A stretch of DNA of 49,576 nucleotides, taken from contig JAENZX010000025.1 of assembly GCA_016841045.1 (NCBI GenBank), positions 1-49,576 on the forward strand, given 5' to 3'. The notes beneath the pieces are model-generated. The model did not search any database. It saw only the letters and a program-made list of their open reading frames with translations, and had not been told where the DNA came from. The position numbers and the translations under genes were made by a program. Position 1 is the stretch's first letter. Every line of letters begins with the position of its first letter. Shown piece after piece: positions 34,021-41,422 of the stretch. This DNA is from Thermincola carboxydiphila. Lineage in GTDB: Bacteria > Bacillota > Thermincolia > Thermincolales > UBA2595.

Positions 34021-34050
34021 TAGAGGCCGGGAGGCTTCTATTTTATTTTG
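34021..34050 (+). terminator. Terminator upstream of the lysis genes
   Basis: tagaggcc-ggga-ggcttcta followed by ttttatttt. One G-U pair. It would stop transcripts coming from the left before the BhlA-like gene. Confidence 0.6.
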
Positions 34051-34071
34051 TTACCAAAGGAGGCTGGTGTG

Positions 34072-34329
34072 GTGGAACAGGCTTTAATAAACAAGGCTTG
34101 GGTTGAAGCGGGCATCTTTGGAGTGTTATTTGTAGTGCTGTTTATTTACACAATTCGCGATGGTCGGAGGCGTGAAGATAAGATGTCAGACGAACACAGG
34201 CGCAGGGAAGAGGTCCTTATGGCGCACAACGAACGTATCACATCAGCCTTTGCCGACCTGGAAGAGAAAGTCACAAACCAGATTGAGAAGGGTATTGGCG
34301 AAATCAAAGAGGTCATCAAAAGTAAGTAA
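34072..34329 (+). CDS. BhlA/UviB-like holin
   Basis: An 85-residue protein of the BhlA/UviB (bacteriocin-type holin) family: a single membrane span near residues 8-25 (WVEAGIFGVLFVVLFIYTIR), then a strongly charged cytoplasmic helix (GRRREDKMSDEHRRREEVLM). GTG at 34072 is chosen because aaaggagg is 8 bp upstream; GTG at 34069 is an alternative. It is encoded directly upstream of the amidase. Such proteins make membrane pores or control lysis timing. Confidence 0.75.
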   Translation: MEQALINKAWVEAGIFGVLFVVLFIYTIRDGRRREDKMSDEHRRREEVLMAHNERITSAFADLEEKVTNQIEKGIGEIKEVIKSK

Positions 34330-34436
34330 ACACCCCTACCCTGGCCGGTACGCGATTGCCGGGGAGCCGAGAGGAATCCGGCTGGCCAGTGTGGTCTTAA
34401 CGGCCAGGCCGGGGACAAAAAGAAAGGTGATTTATT

Positions 34437-35885
34437 ATGAGTAAACCCGTGAAACTGTTTTATAAAGGTGAGCCAATACAGGTCCAGGGCGATAACGAGA
34501 GCGGTACCACAATGGTGCCGCTTCGTGCTTTTGCTGAGGCACTAGGGCATAAGGTGACCTGGCGACCCCCGGATGAGGTGTGGCTTGACGGTGATCCGCC
34601 AGTGAGACCAGTTCCGGAAGGACTGACTTTATCCGGTGAATTCTTTGTCATCGATGCCGGTCATGGTGGCGGTGACCCGGGAGCGGTGGACGGTATTAAT
34701 CCTGCAGAAGGAGATGCGATAAGCACCAAAGAAGCTGAACTCAATTTCCTGTATGCCGTCAAGTTGGCCTCCACACTGAAAGCCCTGGGTGCTGGTGTGG
34801 CCCTAACCCGGACGAAGCAGGAGGAATACCTGTCACCCCAGCAGCGAGCAGCCAGAGCAAATGACCGATACCCGCACGCGACAGCTTTTATTAGCTGGCA
34901 CAACAATTCGTTTAAAAACGCAAGCGCTTGCGGTTTTGAGGTCTTGCACTACTATACTACCGGGAACAGCTACCGTATGGCTAAATCTATAGTTGCACAG
35001 GCCAAAGCTGCAGGCATCCCACTGCACGGTGACGGCCTGGTTGATGGCCGGAAAATCGTTGTATTGAACTCAACAGATATGTCAGCCATACTCATCGAGG
35101 CCGGGTTTATATCTAATCCCCAGGAGGAGATAAACCTACATGATCAGGGCTACATGGAGCGGGTCATTATGGCTGTTGTCCGCGGCATTGTGGATGTTTA
35201 CGGGAAAAAACTGCAGCCGCAGATTGATTACCGCAAATTCCGCCATAAAGGCACCGACATACACCTGGCGGTTGTCCGAAATCCACAACTAAAAACAGCT
35301 GCCGCAGATCCCGGGAAGCGTCTCAATGTGGCAGCTGTGGCCAAACAGTACGGCGCAAAGCTGGCCATAACCGGAGGGTATTCTTGGCATCGCAAAGAGG
35401 ATGACACACACTGGCCGGTAACGCCGGTAATAGATAATCATGTGAGCGTAGGCAAGCCTGGGCCGCTGGAGGTACCCAGGGCGGCATTGTGCCAAGATGT
35501 CGACGGTTCCCTGCTTATTCGCAAGGCTCAGACTCCGGAAGAATTGTTGATATATAAAAACGCACTTGGCGCCGGGCCCATGCTTGCCGTAGACGGCAAG
35601 CGGCAGATTGGCCATGATGAGAAGTTTCTGGCCGACATCATGGAGGGGAAGAATCCCCGAGCAGCTGCCGGGCTAATTGATGAGCACACCCTTGTTTTGG
35701 TGGCTGTCGAGGGCCGTACATTAACTGATGCCGGGCTTACCCTGGAAGACCTGGCAGATTTTCTGGTCGCCTTTGGATGCAAGGTGGTAATGAACCTCGA
35801 TGGTGGGGGTTCCGTGAACCTGTGGATTGACGGTAAATGGATTGTCAAAGGTAGGGACATTGTTAATATCCTGATGGTGCTGTGA
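34437..35885 (+). CDS. Amidase-phosphodiester glycosidase fusion endolysin
   Basis: A 482-residue protein with three parts. Residues 1-52 resemble a copper-amine-oxidase-N stalk (TTMVPLRAFAEALGHKVTW). Residues about 67-262 are N-acetylmuramoyl-L-alanine amidase (Amidase_3) with zinc-binding DAGHGGGDPGA, SWHNNS and catalytic AILIEAGFISN. Residues 269-482 match the phosphodiester-glycosidase (NAGPA-like) fold: LAVVRNPQL, GAGPMLAVDGKRQI, VMNLDGGGSVNLWIDG. The amidase cuts the stem peptide from murein. The second domain could remove a phosphodiester-linked sugar, maybe on wall polymers. It lies in the lysis module between two membrane proteins. Confidence 0.85.
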   Translation: MSKPVKLFYKGEPIQVQGDNESGTTMVPLRAFAEALGHKVTWRPPDEVWLDGDPPVRPVPEGLTLSGEFFVIDAGHGGGDPGAVDGINPAEGDAISTKEAELNFLYAVKLASTLKALGAGVALTRTKQEEYLSPQQRAARANDRYPHATAFISWHNNSFKNASACGFEVLHYYTTGNSYRMAKSIVAQAKAAGIPLHGDGLVDGRKIVVLNSTDMSAILIEAGFISNPQEEINLHDQGYMERVIMAVVRGIVDVYGKKLQPQIDYRKFRHKGTDIHLAVVRNPQLKTAAADPGKRLNVAAVAKQYGAKLAITGGYSWHRKEDDTHWPVTPVIDNHVSVGKPGPLEVPRAALCQDVDGSLLIRKAQTPEELLIYKNALGAGPMLAVDGKRQIGHDEKFLADIMEGKNPRAAAGLIDEHTLVLVAVEGRTLTDAGLTLEDLADFLVAFGCKVVMNLDGGGSVNLWIDGKWIVKGRDIVNILMVL

Positions 35886-35946
35886 TGATGTCGAGTAGTA
35901 GGATAGGGCCGTGTGATACTACGGCCACACGAAAGGAGAGATTTAT

Positions 35947-36279
35947 ATGTTTGCTGAGGCGGATCTGGCGATCTTTATCGTCCTGGTGGTACAGCTTTTT
36001 AAACAAAGGGCGAAGCTAAATAAAATAACTGTCGGCCTGGTACTGTTTGCAGTGGGAGCCCTGGTTGGACTGACAAATGCGGCCCTGATTATGCTGCCAT
36101 GGGTATGGGCGAAAACCGGGGCAGCTGCCGGTGTAGCACTTGCCATTAAGGCCGGCGGGTACTATGGTATATTCCAGTTGGTTAAGAACGATTTGGCAGA
36201 TAAAAAAGATGACAATCCTCCCGATATGCCGGTGCCCCCGGAATTCACCGCCCCGGAAGAAAACAAGATACAAATATAA
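35947..36279 (+). CDS. Phage holin
   Basis: A 110-residue protein with two or three membrane spans (ADLAIFIVLVVQLFKQRAKL, VGLVLFAVGALVGLTNAALI, AAGVALAIKAGGYYGIFQLV) and a proline-rich acidic tail. The position after the amidase fits a holin. It ends with a strong terminator. ATG at 35947 follows aaaggagag. Confidence 0.7.
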   Translation: MFAEADLAIFIVLVVQLFKQRAKLNKITVGLVLFAVGALVGLTNAALIMLPWVWAKTGAAAGVALAIKAGGYYGIFQLVKNDLADKKDDNPPDMPVPPEFTAPEENKIQI

Positions 36280-36295
36280 TACAGTTAATCATTAA

Positions 36296-36326
36296 AGCCC
36301 TCAGCTGATGCCGGGGGCTTTTTTCG
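36296..36326 (+). terminator. Terminator of the prophage late operon
   Basis: agccc...gggct plus tttttt, a compact stem just after the holin gene. It probably marks the end of the late transcript. Confidence 0.75.
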
Positions 36327-36362
36327 TTATTTCATTTATGTGGTTTAAATAACATTATTTAC

Positions 36363-36426
36363 TTGACAAATTGGTGATAAAAATGTAAAATTTTTAATAT
36401 AAAGGCTGTTAATGTTTTTCCATTAA
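36363..36426 (+). promoter_or_regulatory. Sigma-A promoter and candidate operator for the XRE-M78 operon
   Basis: TTGACA (36363-36368), 17-bp spacer, TAAAAT (36386-36391). In the leader is a dyad TTAATG-N6-CATTAA (36409-36426), a candidate operator for the XRE protein, giving autoregulation. The dyad lies just after the likely transcription start. Confidence 0.7.
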
Positions 36427-36459
36427 TGTGTCTAAAATGTTAAGTGGGGTGAAATGTAA

Positions 36460-37092
36460 ATGGATGCCCAAGAAACTCTCAATACGTTTTTTTCTGATGA
36501 AGCTAAGAAGCAGCTGGTAGCTAGAATTCATGCAGCTTGCCGAATGGTTAGAGAGCAATGTTTGCCTGAATTCGCAGATACTCCAAACCGCGCCAAAGTA
36601 TATGGTAGAACTGCATTGCACTTTTTTGTGGACAGGTTGCTGGCAGAAGCAATCAACTTAGGGTTATTGCCGTTTAAAATTACAGAAAAAAAAGTAAAGG
36701 CAAATGGATATTGGTATATGGAGTATTCGTCGGATAAGGTTAAATGGCAGGTCAAGCGTGTAAAAAGAAGGGGCCAGTTACCAAAAGGTTCAAGCTTTCG
36801 CGTTTCAAACAGCGTCTACAACCAATTATTTTTTGATTTCGGACCAGAATTTCAGTTTAATTCTGAAGAAAATAGTTTGCCTTTTGCCATTGTAACATAT
36901 GGTCACAACAATTTCTATCCACAATTTGTTATGGTTGGTTTTCCTGAACCAAATTATCGTGAGTGGGCAGCGACATGTGATATTACCAACGTTTCTATAA
37001 TAGACTTAGAAGAAAGAATATATGAGGATAACGCTCCGAAACTTAAAAAAGAATTTCTTCAAAATAAAGTTCAAGAAACTCTCGAGGGTTGA
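36460..37092 (+). CDS. Hypothetical protein paired with XRE-M78 gene
   Basis: An unrecognised 210-residue protein, starting MDAQETLNTFFSDEAKKQLV. The first 70 residues are helical, a basic strand-rich middle follows (KWQVKRVKRRGQLP, RVSNSVYNQLFFDFG), and the end is acidic. It is the first gene of a two-gene operon and is directly followed by the XRE-metallopeptidase gene. Paired genes of this kind are predicted toxin-antitoxin modules, and it could be the toxin. ATG follows aagtggggtg. No catalytic motif stands out. Confidence 0.6.
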   Translation: MDAQETLNTFFSDEAKKQLVARIHAACRMVREQCLPEFADTPNRAKVYGRTALHFFVDRLLAEAINLGLLPFKITEKKVKANGYWYMEYSSDKVKWQVKRVKRRGQLPKGSSFRVSNSVYNQLFFDFGPEFQFNSEENSLPFAIVTYGHNNFYPQFVMVGFPEPNYREWAATCDITNVSIIDLEERIYEDNAPKLKKEFLQNKVQETLEG

Positions 37093-37097
37093 GATTT

Positions 37098-38240
37098 ATG
37101 TCAATTAAAAATAATAACATGAAAGCATATCCTTTGCCGGAGCGAATTAAGGAAGCTAGGTTAGCCCACGGATATACCCAAATTGAAATGGCAGAATTAC
37201 TAGGTGTGACCAGACAGGCTATATGTCAGTATGAAAGCGGAAGTAGCCATCCCAAACCTGAAGTTATTGGTTTACTTCAGGACTTAGGTTTTCCATTAGA
37301 TTATTTTTATAAAGATGTGGCATATCAAATCAATACACCTATTTTTTTCAGGAGCTTTAAAACAGCTGAAAAACGAGAACGAGAAATGTTACGAGTAAGA
37401 ATTAGATGGATGGTTGAAATTTATTTCTATCTAAAAAGCTTTTTTGATTTTGCGGAGTTAAAGCTTATTAGAAAAGAACAAGAATTTTATTCACAAGAGG
37501 AAATTGAAAAAATAGCTTTAGAACTTCGAAAACTTTGGGGTCTTGGTTTAGGTCCCATCAGTAATGTAAACTTGCTTTTGGAAAACAACGGTATTATATT
37601 GTCAAAAATTAGCTTGGGGAAGCGTAAAGTTGATGCTTGTTCTATCGTTAATACTTCCCAATATGAGTTTCGCCCGTTAATTTGCCTCACAGCAGATAAA
37701 TCATCGGCAGTCCGGTCCAGGTTTGATGCTGCTCACGAACTAGGCCATTTTGTTTTGCATTCTTGGGTAGACGAAGAGTACTTATCTGTAAAAGAAAATC
37801 AAGATCGCATTGAAAAAGAGGCACACTCTTTTGCTGGAGCGTTCCTTCTACCGTTAGAAACATTTTCTCATGAAGCTTATTCGCTAACATCGATTGATTC
37901 TTTTATTAACCTTAAACGTCGGTGGAAGGTATCTATTGCTGCAATGATCAGAAGATGTTACGATAATAATTTAATTAATAAAAGTCAATATGAATATTTG
38001 CAGCGGCAAATGAGTGTTAGACGATACAGAGCCACTGAGCCTTTAGATGATGTGTTACCAGACGAGCAACCACAGGTTTTAAGAAAAGCAATAGAAATGT
38101 TAATAGAACACGAAGTTCAGTCACCTGAAGAAATAAGAGAGAGTATTAAACTCCCAATAGAACAATTGGAGATGTTACTAGCAATTGATAAACAATTATT
38201 GAGGAAGAAACAGGAACCTCATTTAAAACTAGTAAAATGA
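37098..38240 (+). CDS. XRE HTH - ImmA/IrrE metallopeptidase fusion
   Basis: A 380-residue protein. Residues about 13-70 are an XRE helix-turn-helix (RIKEARLAHGYTQIEMAELL, GVTRQAICQYESGSS). After a helical linker, the M78 (ImmA/IrrE) zinc-peptidase domain has AAHELGHFVLH (HExxH) and KEAHSFAGAFLLP with the third ligand. In this family the HTH part binds the operon promoter and the peptidase cleaves a repressor or toxin. It is coupled to the upstream gene (stop and start 5 bp apart) and followed by a strong terminator, so the pair forms a closed unit. ATG at 37098 is preferred over the overlapping TTG at 37089. Confidence 0.85.
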   Translation: MSIKNNNMKAYPLPERIKEARLAHGYTQIEMAELLGVTRQAICQYESGSSHPKPEVIGLLQDLGFPLDYFYKDVAYQINTPIFFRSFKTAEKREREMLRVRIRWMVEIYFYLKSFFDFAELKLIRKEQEFYSQEEIEKIALELRKLWGLGLGPISNVNLLLENNGIILSKISLGKRKVDACSIVNTSQYEFRPLICLTADKSSAVRSRFDAAHELGHFVLHSWVDEEYLSVKENQDRIEKEAHSFAGAFLLPLETFSHEAYSLTSIDSFINLKRRWKVSIAAMIRRCYDNNLINKSQYEYLQRQMSVRRYRATEPLDDVLPDEQPQVLRKAIEMLIEHEVQSPEEIRESIKLPIEQLEMLLAIDKQLLRKKQEPHLKLVK

Positions 38241-38246
38241 ATAACA

Positions 38247-38286
38247 AAAAACCAGTTCTTGTGAAAGGGAACTGGTTTTTTGTTAT
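38247..38286 (+). terminator. Terminator of the XRE-M78 operon
   Basis: aaccagttc-ttgtgaaag-ggaactggtt followed by ttttgttat. Very strong stem. Confidence 0.85.
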
Positions 38287-38407
38287 TCATTTTACATCGT
38301 TATTGATGAAGCACCCCCACAGACTGCTAACTTAAATAACCTAAAGCCAATTGAATAACTGAAAGTCGATGTTTGTGTAATATAAAACTGCCAAAATAAT
38401 TATAAAA

Positions 38408-38436
38408 TTGACATATTGTAATTATTCTGGTAAAAT
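38408..38436 (+). promoter_or_regulatory. Sigma-A promoter with extended -10
   Basis: TTGACA at 38408-38413, 17-bp spacer, then TGG-TAAAAT (38431-38436). It drives the RHH/TM gene. Confidence 0.8.
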
Positions 38437-38462
38437 TTAAGCAAATTAGGAGGTGGACAAAC

Positions 38463-38870
38463 ATGGCAACTATTAATGAAGAGTTTAAATTGAAATCTAG
38501 TCACACTATTAGAGTTAATGATCAACTGATAAAAATTTGTGAAGAAACAGGGTTATCACTTAGCCAAATAGTGGAGAATTCTTTGGTTAATTATTGCACG
38601 TTTGATGATGAGCAAAAAATAAAATTCTTAGTAGATAATGATCCAGATAAAGTGGAGGCATCTGAACTGAAAAGACCTAAGTTTAATTATGCGGAAAGGG
38701 CGAAAGATGTTGCATTACAAGAAGTGGGAAATAAGCCTTTGGGTAGGTCCAGTGAGAAGATATTAATAGCAATAGGATTAGCCTTACTCGCAGCTTTATT
38801 TTTTAAGTTCATAGGCAAAGACTCTTCTTTTACGGAAGGAGGTGAAAACAATGGCATTAGGCGTAGTTAA
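38463..38870 (+). CDS. Ribbon-helix-helix-like membrane-anchored protein
   Basis: A 135-residue protein. Residues about 13-46 (HTIRVNDQLIKICEETGLSL, SQIVENSLVNY) fit an Arc/MetJ-type ribbon-helix-helix fold. Residues about 100-117 are a membrane span (ILIAIGLALLAALFFKFIG), followed by a short tail. A DNA-binding-like domain tied to the membrane is unusual. The next small membrane gene starts inside its 3' end. The Shine-Dalgarno site is aggaggtgg. Confidence 0.65.
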   Translation: MATINEEFKLKSSHTIRVNDQLIKICEETGLSLSQIVENSLVNYCTFDDEQKIKFLVDNDPDKVEASELKRPKFNYAERAKDVALQEVGNKPLGRSSEKILIAIGLALLAALFFKFIGKDSSFTEGGENNGIRRS

Positions 38871-39000
38871 TGGTCCAGGTAGCGGTTTTCCTGTTCATGT
38901 ATGGGAGATAATCTTGGTTCTTGTAGCGACTTTTATGACAGGATGGTTACTTAGGGGCCAAAATGAAAAGAGCACCCATAACCCGGTTTCTAGGCTTTAA
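38851..39000 (+). CDS. Small single-span membrane protein
   Basis: A 49-residue protein (MALGVVNGPG..., VWEIILVLVATFMTGWLLRG) with one span. ATG at 38851 follows ggaaggaggtgaaaac, an almost perfect Shine-Dalgarno site. It overlaps the upstream gene by 20 bp in another frame. Downstream RNA can fold into two hairpins, so this may be part of a regulated small-peptide unit. Function unknown. Confidence 0.6.
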   Translation: MALGVVNGPGSGFPVHVWEIILVLVATFMTGWLLRGQNEKSTHNPVSRL

Positions 39001-39043
39001 GATGCTCTTGCCTGAGCGATGGGACTAGCGCTCCCACCGCTCA
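38968..39043 (+). other. Structured 3' region of the small membrane gene
   Basis: Two stems: aagagca (38968-38974) with tgctctt (39003-39009), and gagcg-a-tggga (39014-39024) with tccca-c-cgctc (39032-39042). There is no T-run, so it is more likely a regulatory or processing RNA than a terminator. Confidence 0.5.
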
Positions 39044-39106
39044 CCTCTATTTAGTTTATTGTAACATAGCATACAATATTGACACAATATTAACAGCTAT
39101 AACATT

Positions 39107-39114
39107 GGTAAAAT
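39107..39114 (+). promoter_or_regulatory. Extended -10 promoter for the zinc-ribbon gene
   Basis: TGG-TAAAAT at 39106-39114 lies 20 bp before the ATG at 39135. A TTGACA is present at 39079 but too far (24 bp) from the -10. Confidence 0.45.
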
Positions 39115-39134
39115 AGATGATAGGGGTATATCAA

Positions 39135-39272
39135 ATGGAAGACCATGTCTATATGACTTCATGCCCATTTTGTAGAGTGCTTTTGTTTCTGACGGATATT
39201 GAGGCCATGAACGGCTACGCTAAGTGCCACGATTGTGGGCGACTACTTAAGGTGGCGAAGGTGATTAGATAA
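39135..39272 (+). CDS. Small zinc-ribbon protein
   Basis: A 45-residue protein with CPFC (residues 10-13) and CHDC (31-34), a minimal zinc ribbon. The ATG at 39135 follows taggggta, a modest Shine-Dalgarno site. It is flanked by its own promoter-like -10 and by a terminator, so it looks like an independent small gene. Function unknown. Confidence 0.6.
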   Translation: MEDHVYMTSCPFCRVLLFLTDIEAMNGYAKCHDCGRLLKVAKVIR

Positions 39273-39298
39273 TAATTAAATATCTTTCTGGAAGTGCG

Positions 39299-39326
39299 AG
39301 CCTCGGCTAATGTTGGGGCTTTTTTG
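39299..39326 (+). terminator. Terminator after the zinc-ribbon gene
   Basis: agcctc-ggctaatgtt-ggggct followed by ttttttg. Confidence 0.7.
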
Positions 39327-39443
39327 TTTGTTTATAAAAATCCAAAATTACCTACTCCAGCGCGAGTGGGTTATCTGTTTCAATCAACTTACTTCCTAAT
39401 TATGCCTGCAATAAAACAGAAATGGGAGCAAATTTTATTAATC

Positions 39444-39692
39444 TTATTTTGTGATAACACTTATGATTTCTGTGTAGGTGAACCATCCTATTAAACTAAT
39501 ATATGCCATAGTACTTATTGCTGCAATTAGGTTTAACCTGAAATTATAAACTCTTCTGCGCTTCGGTTTTATGCCAGACATAATATTGACCACTATAGCG
39601 GAAACTACCAAGAGTACTCCGTAAATTAAAAATCCCAGCAGCATAATTCCTCCGTCGGTAAAGAATAATATGTGTTTCAATAGTTCCCACAT
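39444..39692 (-). CDS. Small membrane protein, minus strand
   Basis: An 82-residue protein on the - strand with two spans (GIMLLGFLIYGVLLVVSAIV and NLIAAISTMAYISLIGWFTY) and a basic loop between them (KPKRRRVYNF). ATG at 39692 follows gaggagg with 8-bp spacing. The surrounding + strand has no competing gene. It is divergent from the HTH gene to its right. Function unknown; perhaps an accessory membrane gene of the mobile element. Confidence 0.6.
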   Translation of the reverse strand: MWELLKHILFFTDGGIMLLGFLIYGVLLVVSAIVVNIMSGIKPKRRRVYNFRLNLIAAISTMAYISLIGWFTYTEIISVITK

Positions 39693-39827
39693 ACGTTTTC
39701 CTCCTCTACGTTTATTTGTAAGAAAGTATTCAGGTGATTTGTACGTCGATGCTAGTTAATTTCTGGTAAAATGTCGGAATTTTTGTCAAGGATATCCCGG
39801 TCCAGTGGAGAAGTATTTGACCTGGTG

Positions 39828-40064
39828 ATGGTGATGGAAAACAACCTGAAGGCCTGGAGGGAATCCCGGGGACTTTCTCAGCAGCAGGTAGCAGATATAT
39901 TCAGGCAGAAGTATGGTAAGTCATCGGTTAGGAAGCAAACTATCAGCCGGTGGGAGCGGGGACGACGAGACGGGAAGTTGAGTCTGCCTGATTTAGAAAA
40001 TGCTTTTATACTGGCTAAAATATATAATTGCAAAGTAGATGATCTATTCTGCCTGGAGGATTAA
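39828..40064 (+). CDS. XRE-family HTH regulator
   Basis: About 78 residues (MVMENNLKAWRESRGLSQQQ onward), an XRE helix-turn-helix: LSQQQVADIFRQKYGKSSVR, then KQTISRWERGRRDGK, and a final helical segment. A more upstream ATG (39771) overlaps the promoter -10 (TAAAAT 39767-39772), so ATG 39828 or 39834 is the likely start. It ends at a terminator, so it is a separate unit. It may be the repressor of the small-gene island, which is inferred. Confidence 0.65.
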   Translation: MVMENNLKAWRESRGLSQQQVADIFRQKYGKSSVRKQTISRWERGRRDGKLSLPDLENAFILAKIYNCKVDDLFCLED

Positions 40065-40078
40065 CCTCCGGGCTTTTT
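40051..40078 (+). terminator. Terminator of the XRE gene
   Basis: gcctggagg-attaa-cctccgggc followed by tttttgc. The stem overlaps the stop codon of the XRE gene. Confidence 0.75.
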
Positions 40079-40103
40079 GCTTTCTATGATAGGTGTCATA
40101 TTT

Positions 40104-40412
40104 ATGTCAGTAGATAAATATAATTTAACTGTAATCCAAATGGATGACTTAAAAAAGGAGTTGGTGTCAATGGAATGTCTTGATAAGCTAATCCGGAAAT
40201 GCATTACTGTTTCCTTGGGGCAATTTCGTTACGGTGAAGCGAAAGGAGGGGGGAATTTCAGCCGGTATATACAGACCTTGATCACAAAAGAGCTTGCAAA
40301 AGATGAAATTGTTAATCCTGATTTTGTCCGTCAGGCATTAAGAGAAGGTGCTGGGCTAAATGCACGACAAAAAAAGCCAGCGAATACGCTGACCTGGACT
40401 TTCCCAAAATAA
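40104..40412 (+). CDS. Hypothetical small protein, start uncertain
   Basis: An unrecognised protein of 102 residues from ATG 40104, or 80 from ATG 40170, which follows aaaaaaggag and is the better-supported start. It contains KCITVSLGQFRYGEAKGGG and NFSRYIQTLITKEL, loosely like a helix-turn-helix or RHH-type DNA-binding protein. Two hairpins (gcccc/ggggc near 40417 and atgctc/gagcat near 40454) follow before the membrane-gene operon; the rest of 40413-40539 shows nothing else. Confidence 0.5.
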   Translation: MSVDKYNLTVIQMDDLKKELVSMECLDKLIRKCITVSLGQFRYGEAKGGGNFSRYIQTLITKELAKDEIVNPDFVRQALREGAGLNARQKKPANTLTWTFPK

Positions 40413-40605
40413 AATAGCCCCATGGATTTAACCAGGGGCATACCTTCCCTCAATGCTCATAAAGAGCATATGCGTGAACTGTTAAAATAATACCTGTCTT
40501 ATCTGATTTTAGCCTAAAGCAAATTTTGCCAACTGCATCATGGTTATTCCTATAATCCAAAGCGGCATATCTGACTCACCTCTTATTCTAGTCTGGCCAT
40601 TGGAG

Positions 40606-40722
40606 GTGTTATTTATTAAAAAACTTCTGTGGGATATTTTCTGGATACTGGTTTGGTGTACCGGGTTCTCACTGGTTATTTACGATCTGTTTTTAAAAAG
40701 GAGGAATCGGCATGGCCGTTGA
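40606..40722 (+). CDS. Small membrane protein of the ATPase island
   Basis: A protein of 36-39 residues with one span (WDIFWILVWCTGFSLVIYDL) and a basic tail (LKRRNRHGR). GTG 40606 is in the Shine-Dalgarno site itself (ggaggtg), so ATT at 40615, 9 bp after ggaggt, is a real alternative start. A longer in-frame ATG at 40540 has no Shine-Dalgarno site. Its stop overlaps the next gene. It opens the compact operon that ends with the large ATPase. Confidence 0.5.
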   Translation: MLFIKKLLWDIFWILVWCTGFSLVIYDLFLKRRNRHGR

Positions 40723-40852
40723 GGTCCTGAATTGGGTTTTCTCTCAACACTGGTGGCTGTGGTTTAAGACAATATCGTCAATCGGTGCTCCCATCGTTTG
40801 CGTGGTAGGAATTGTGTGGTTCGTTTATGACCGATATACAGGAGGGATATAA
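40712..40852 (+). CDS. Small membrane protein of the ATPase island
   Basis: A 46-residue protein (starts MAVEVLNWVF) with one span (IGAPIVCVVGIVWFVYD). ATG at 40712 follows aaaaaggagg. Its TAA touches the next ATG. Together with its neighbours it looks like a set of membrane or pilus-type small subunits; the exact role is unknown. Confidence 0.6.
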   Translation: MAVEVLNWVFSQHWWLWFKTISSIGAPIVCVVGIVWFVYDRYTGGI

Positions 40853-41167
40853 ATGAAGACGGTTGCCTTAGAATGGACACCATTTTTTGAGGGCTCCATC
40901 GTACCAAAACAGGAGCAATCAAATATTAACTTCCTGGCTGCAGGTGCCGGCCTGGGCATAGCAGAGGCGCTTCATCCCTTTAAGCTTATTATCGCAGAAT
41001 GTTCTGACCCAGTTTGTTTTGTTGGCGGGGCCATCGGGCTCTACAGGGTGGCCACAGGTGACCGGGAAGGTGGTTTTAAGCAGGTGCTAAATGCAGCGAT
41101 TGCCCAGATAGGATTCTTTGTATGGCCGAAGATACAGCTGGCAATAAGAATGAACCTGGGAGTGTGA
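40853..41167 (+). CDS. Hypothetical membrane-associated protein
   Basis: A 104-residue protein with hydrophobic stretches (NFLAAGAGLGIAEALHPFKL, IGFFVWPKIQLAIRMNLGV) and a central loop. ATG 40853 follows ggaggg and immediately abuts the upstream stop. Looks like a small conjugation-type membrane protein (VirB2/VirB3-like in size), an inference. Confidence 0.55.
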   Translation: MKTVALEWTPFFEGSIVPKQEQSNINFLAAGAGLGIAEALHPFKLIIAECSDPVCFVGGAIGLYRVATGDREGGFKQVLNAAIAQIGFFVWPKIQLAIRMNLGV

Positions 41168-41170
41168 GAT

Positions 41171-41422
41171 ATGGCTGCGTGGGTTTTAAAACTTCTGGCA
41201 GCTGGCGGCCTTGGAGTAGGTTTAGCCAAAGCCAGCGGCCCGGTGCTTATCAAACTGTTAGCCGGTACCTTTGAAGTAACTGCCGGTGTGCTGGATGTAT
41301 TAGGTTACATCATGTTTATAGCATTTATTCTTGGGTCTAAGAAGGGGGGAGAAAAAGTTGGTGTTATCTGGCCGCTTTCCATCATCCTTGAAGCCGTGGC
41401 GGTTAGTCTCTGGAAGAGTTGA
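41171..41422 (+). CDS. Hypothetical membrane protein
   Basis: An 83-residue, largely hydrophobic protein with two spans (AGGLGVGLAKASGPVLIKLL; GVLDVLGYIMFIAFILG). The 3' end overlaps the ATPase gene, whose likely start lies within it. Probably a partner of the ATPase in the membrane. Confidence 0.6.
   Translation: MAAWVLKLLAAGGLGVGLAKASGPVLIKLLAGTFEVTAGVLDVLGYIMFIAFILGSKKGGEKVGVIWPLSIILEAVAVSLWKS

Noticed and set aside
1-36280. Integrase and replication genes of the prophage
   Set aside because: Looked for but no frame with recombinase or helicase/primase motifs was found; they probably lie left of the window.
39294-39494. 66-residue + strand frame
   Set aside because: It starts inside a terminator stem and overlaps the minus-strand membrane gene that has a strong Shine-Dalgarno site.
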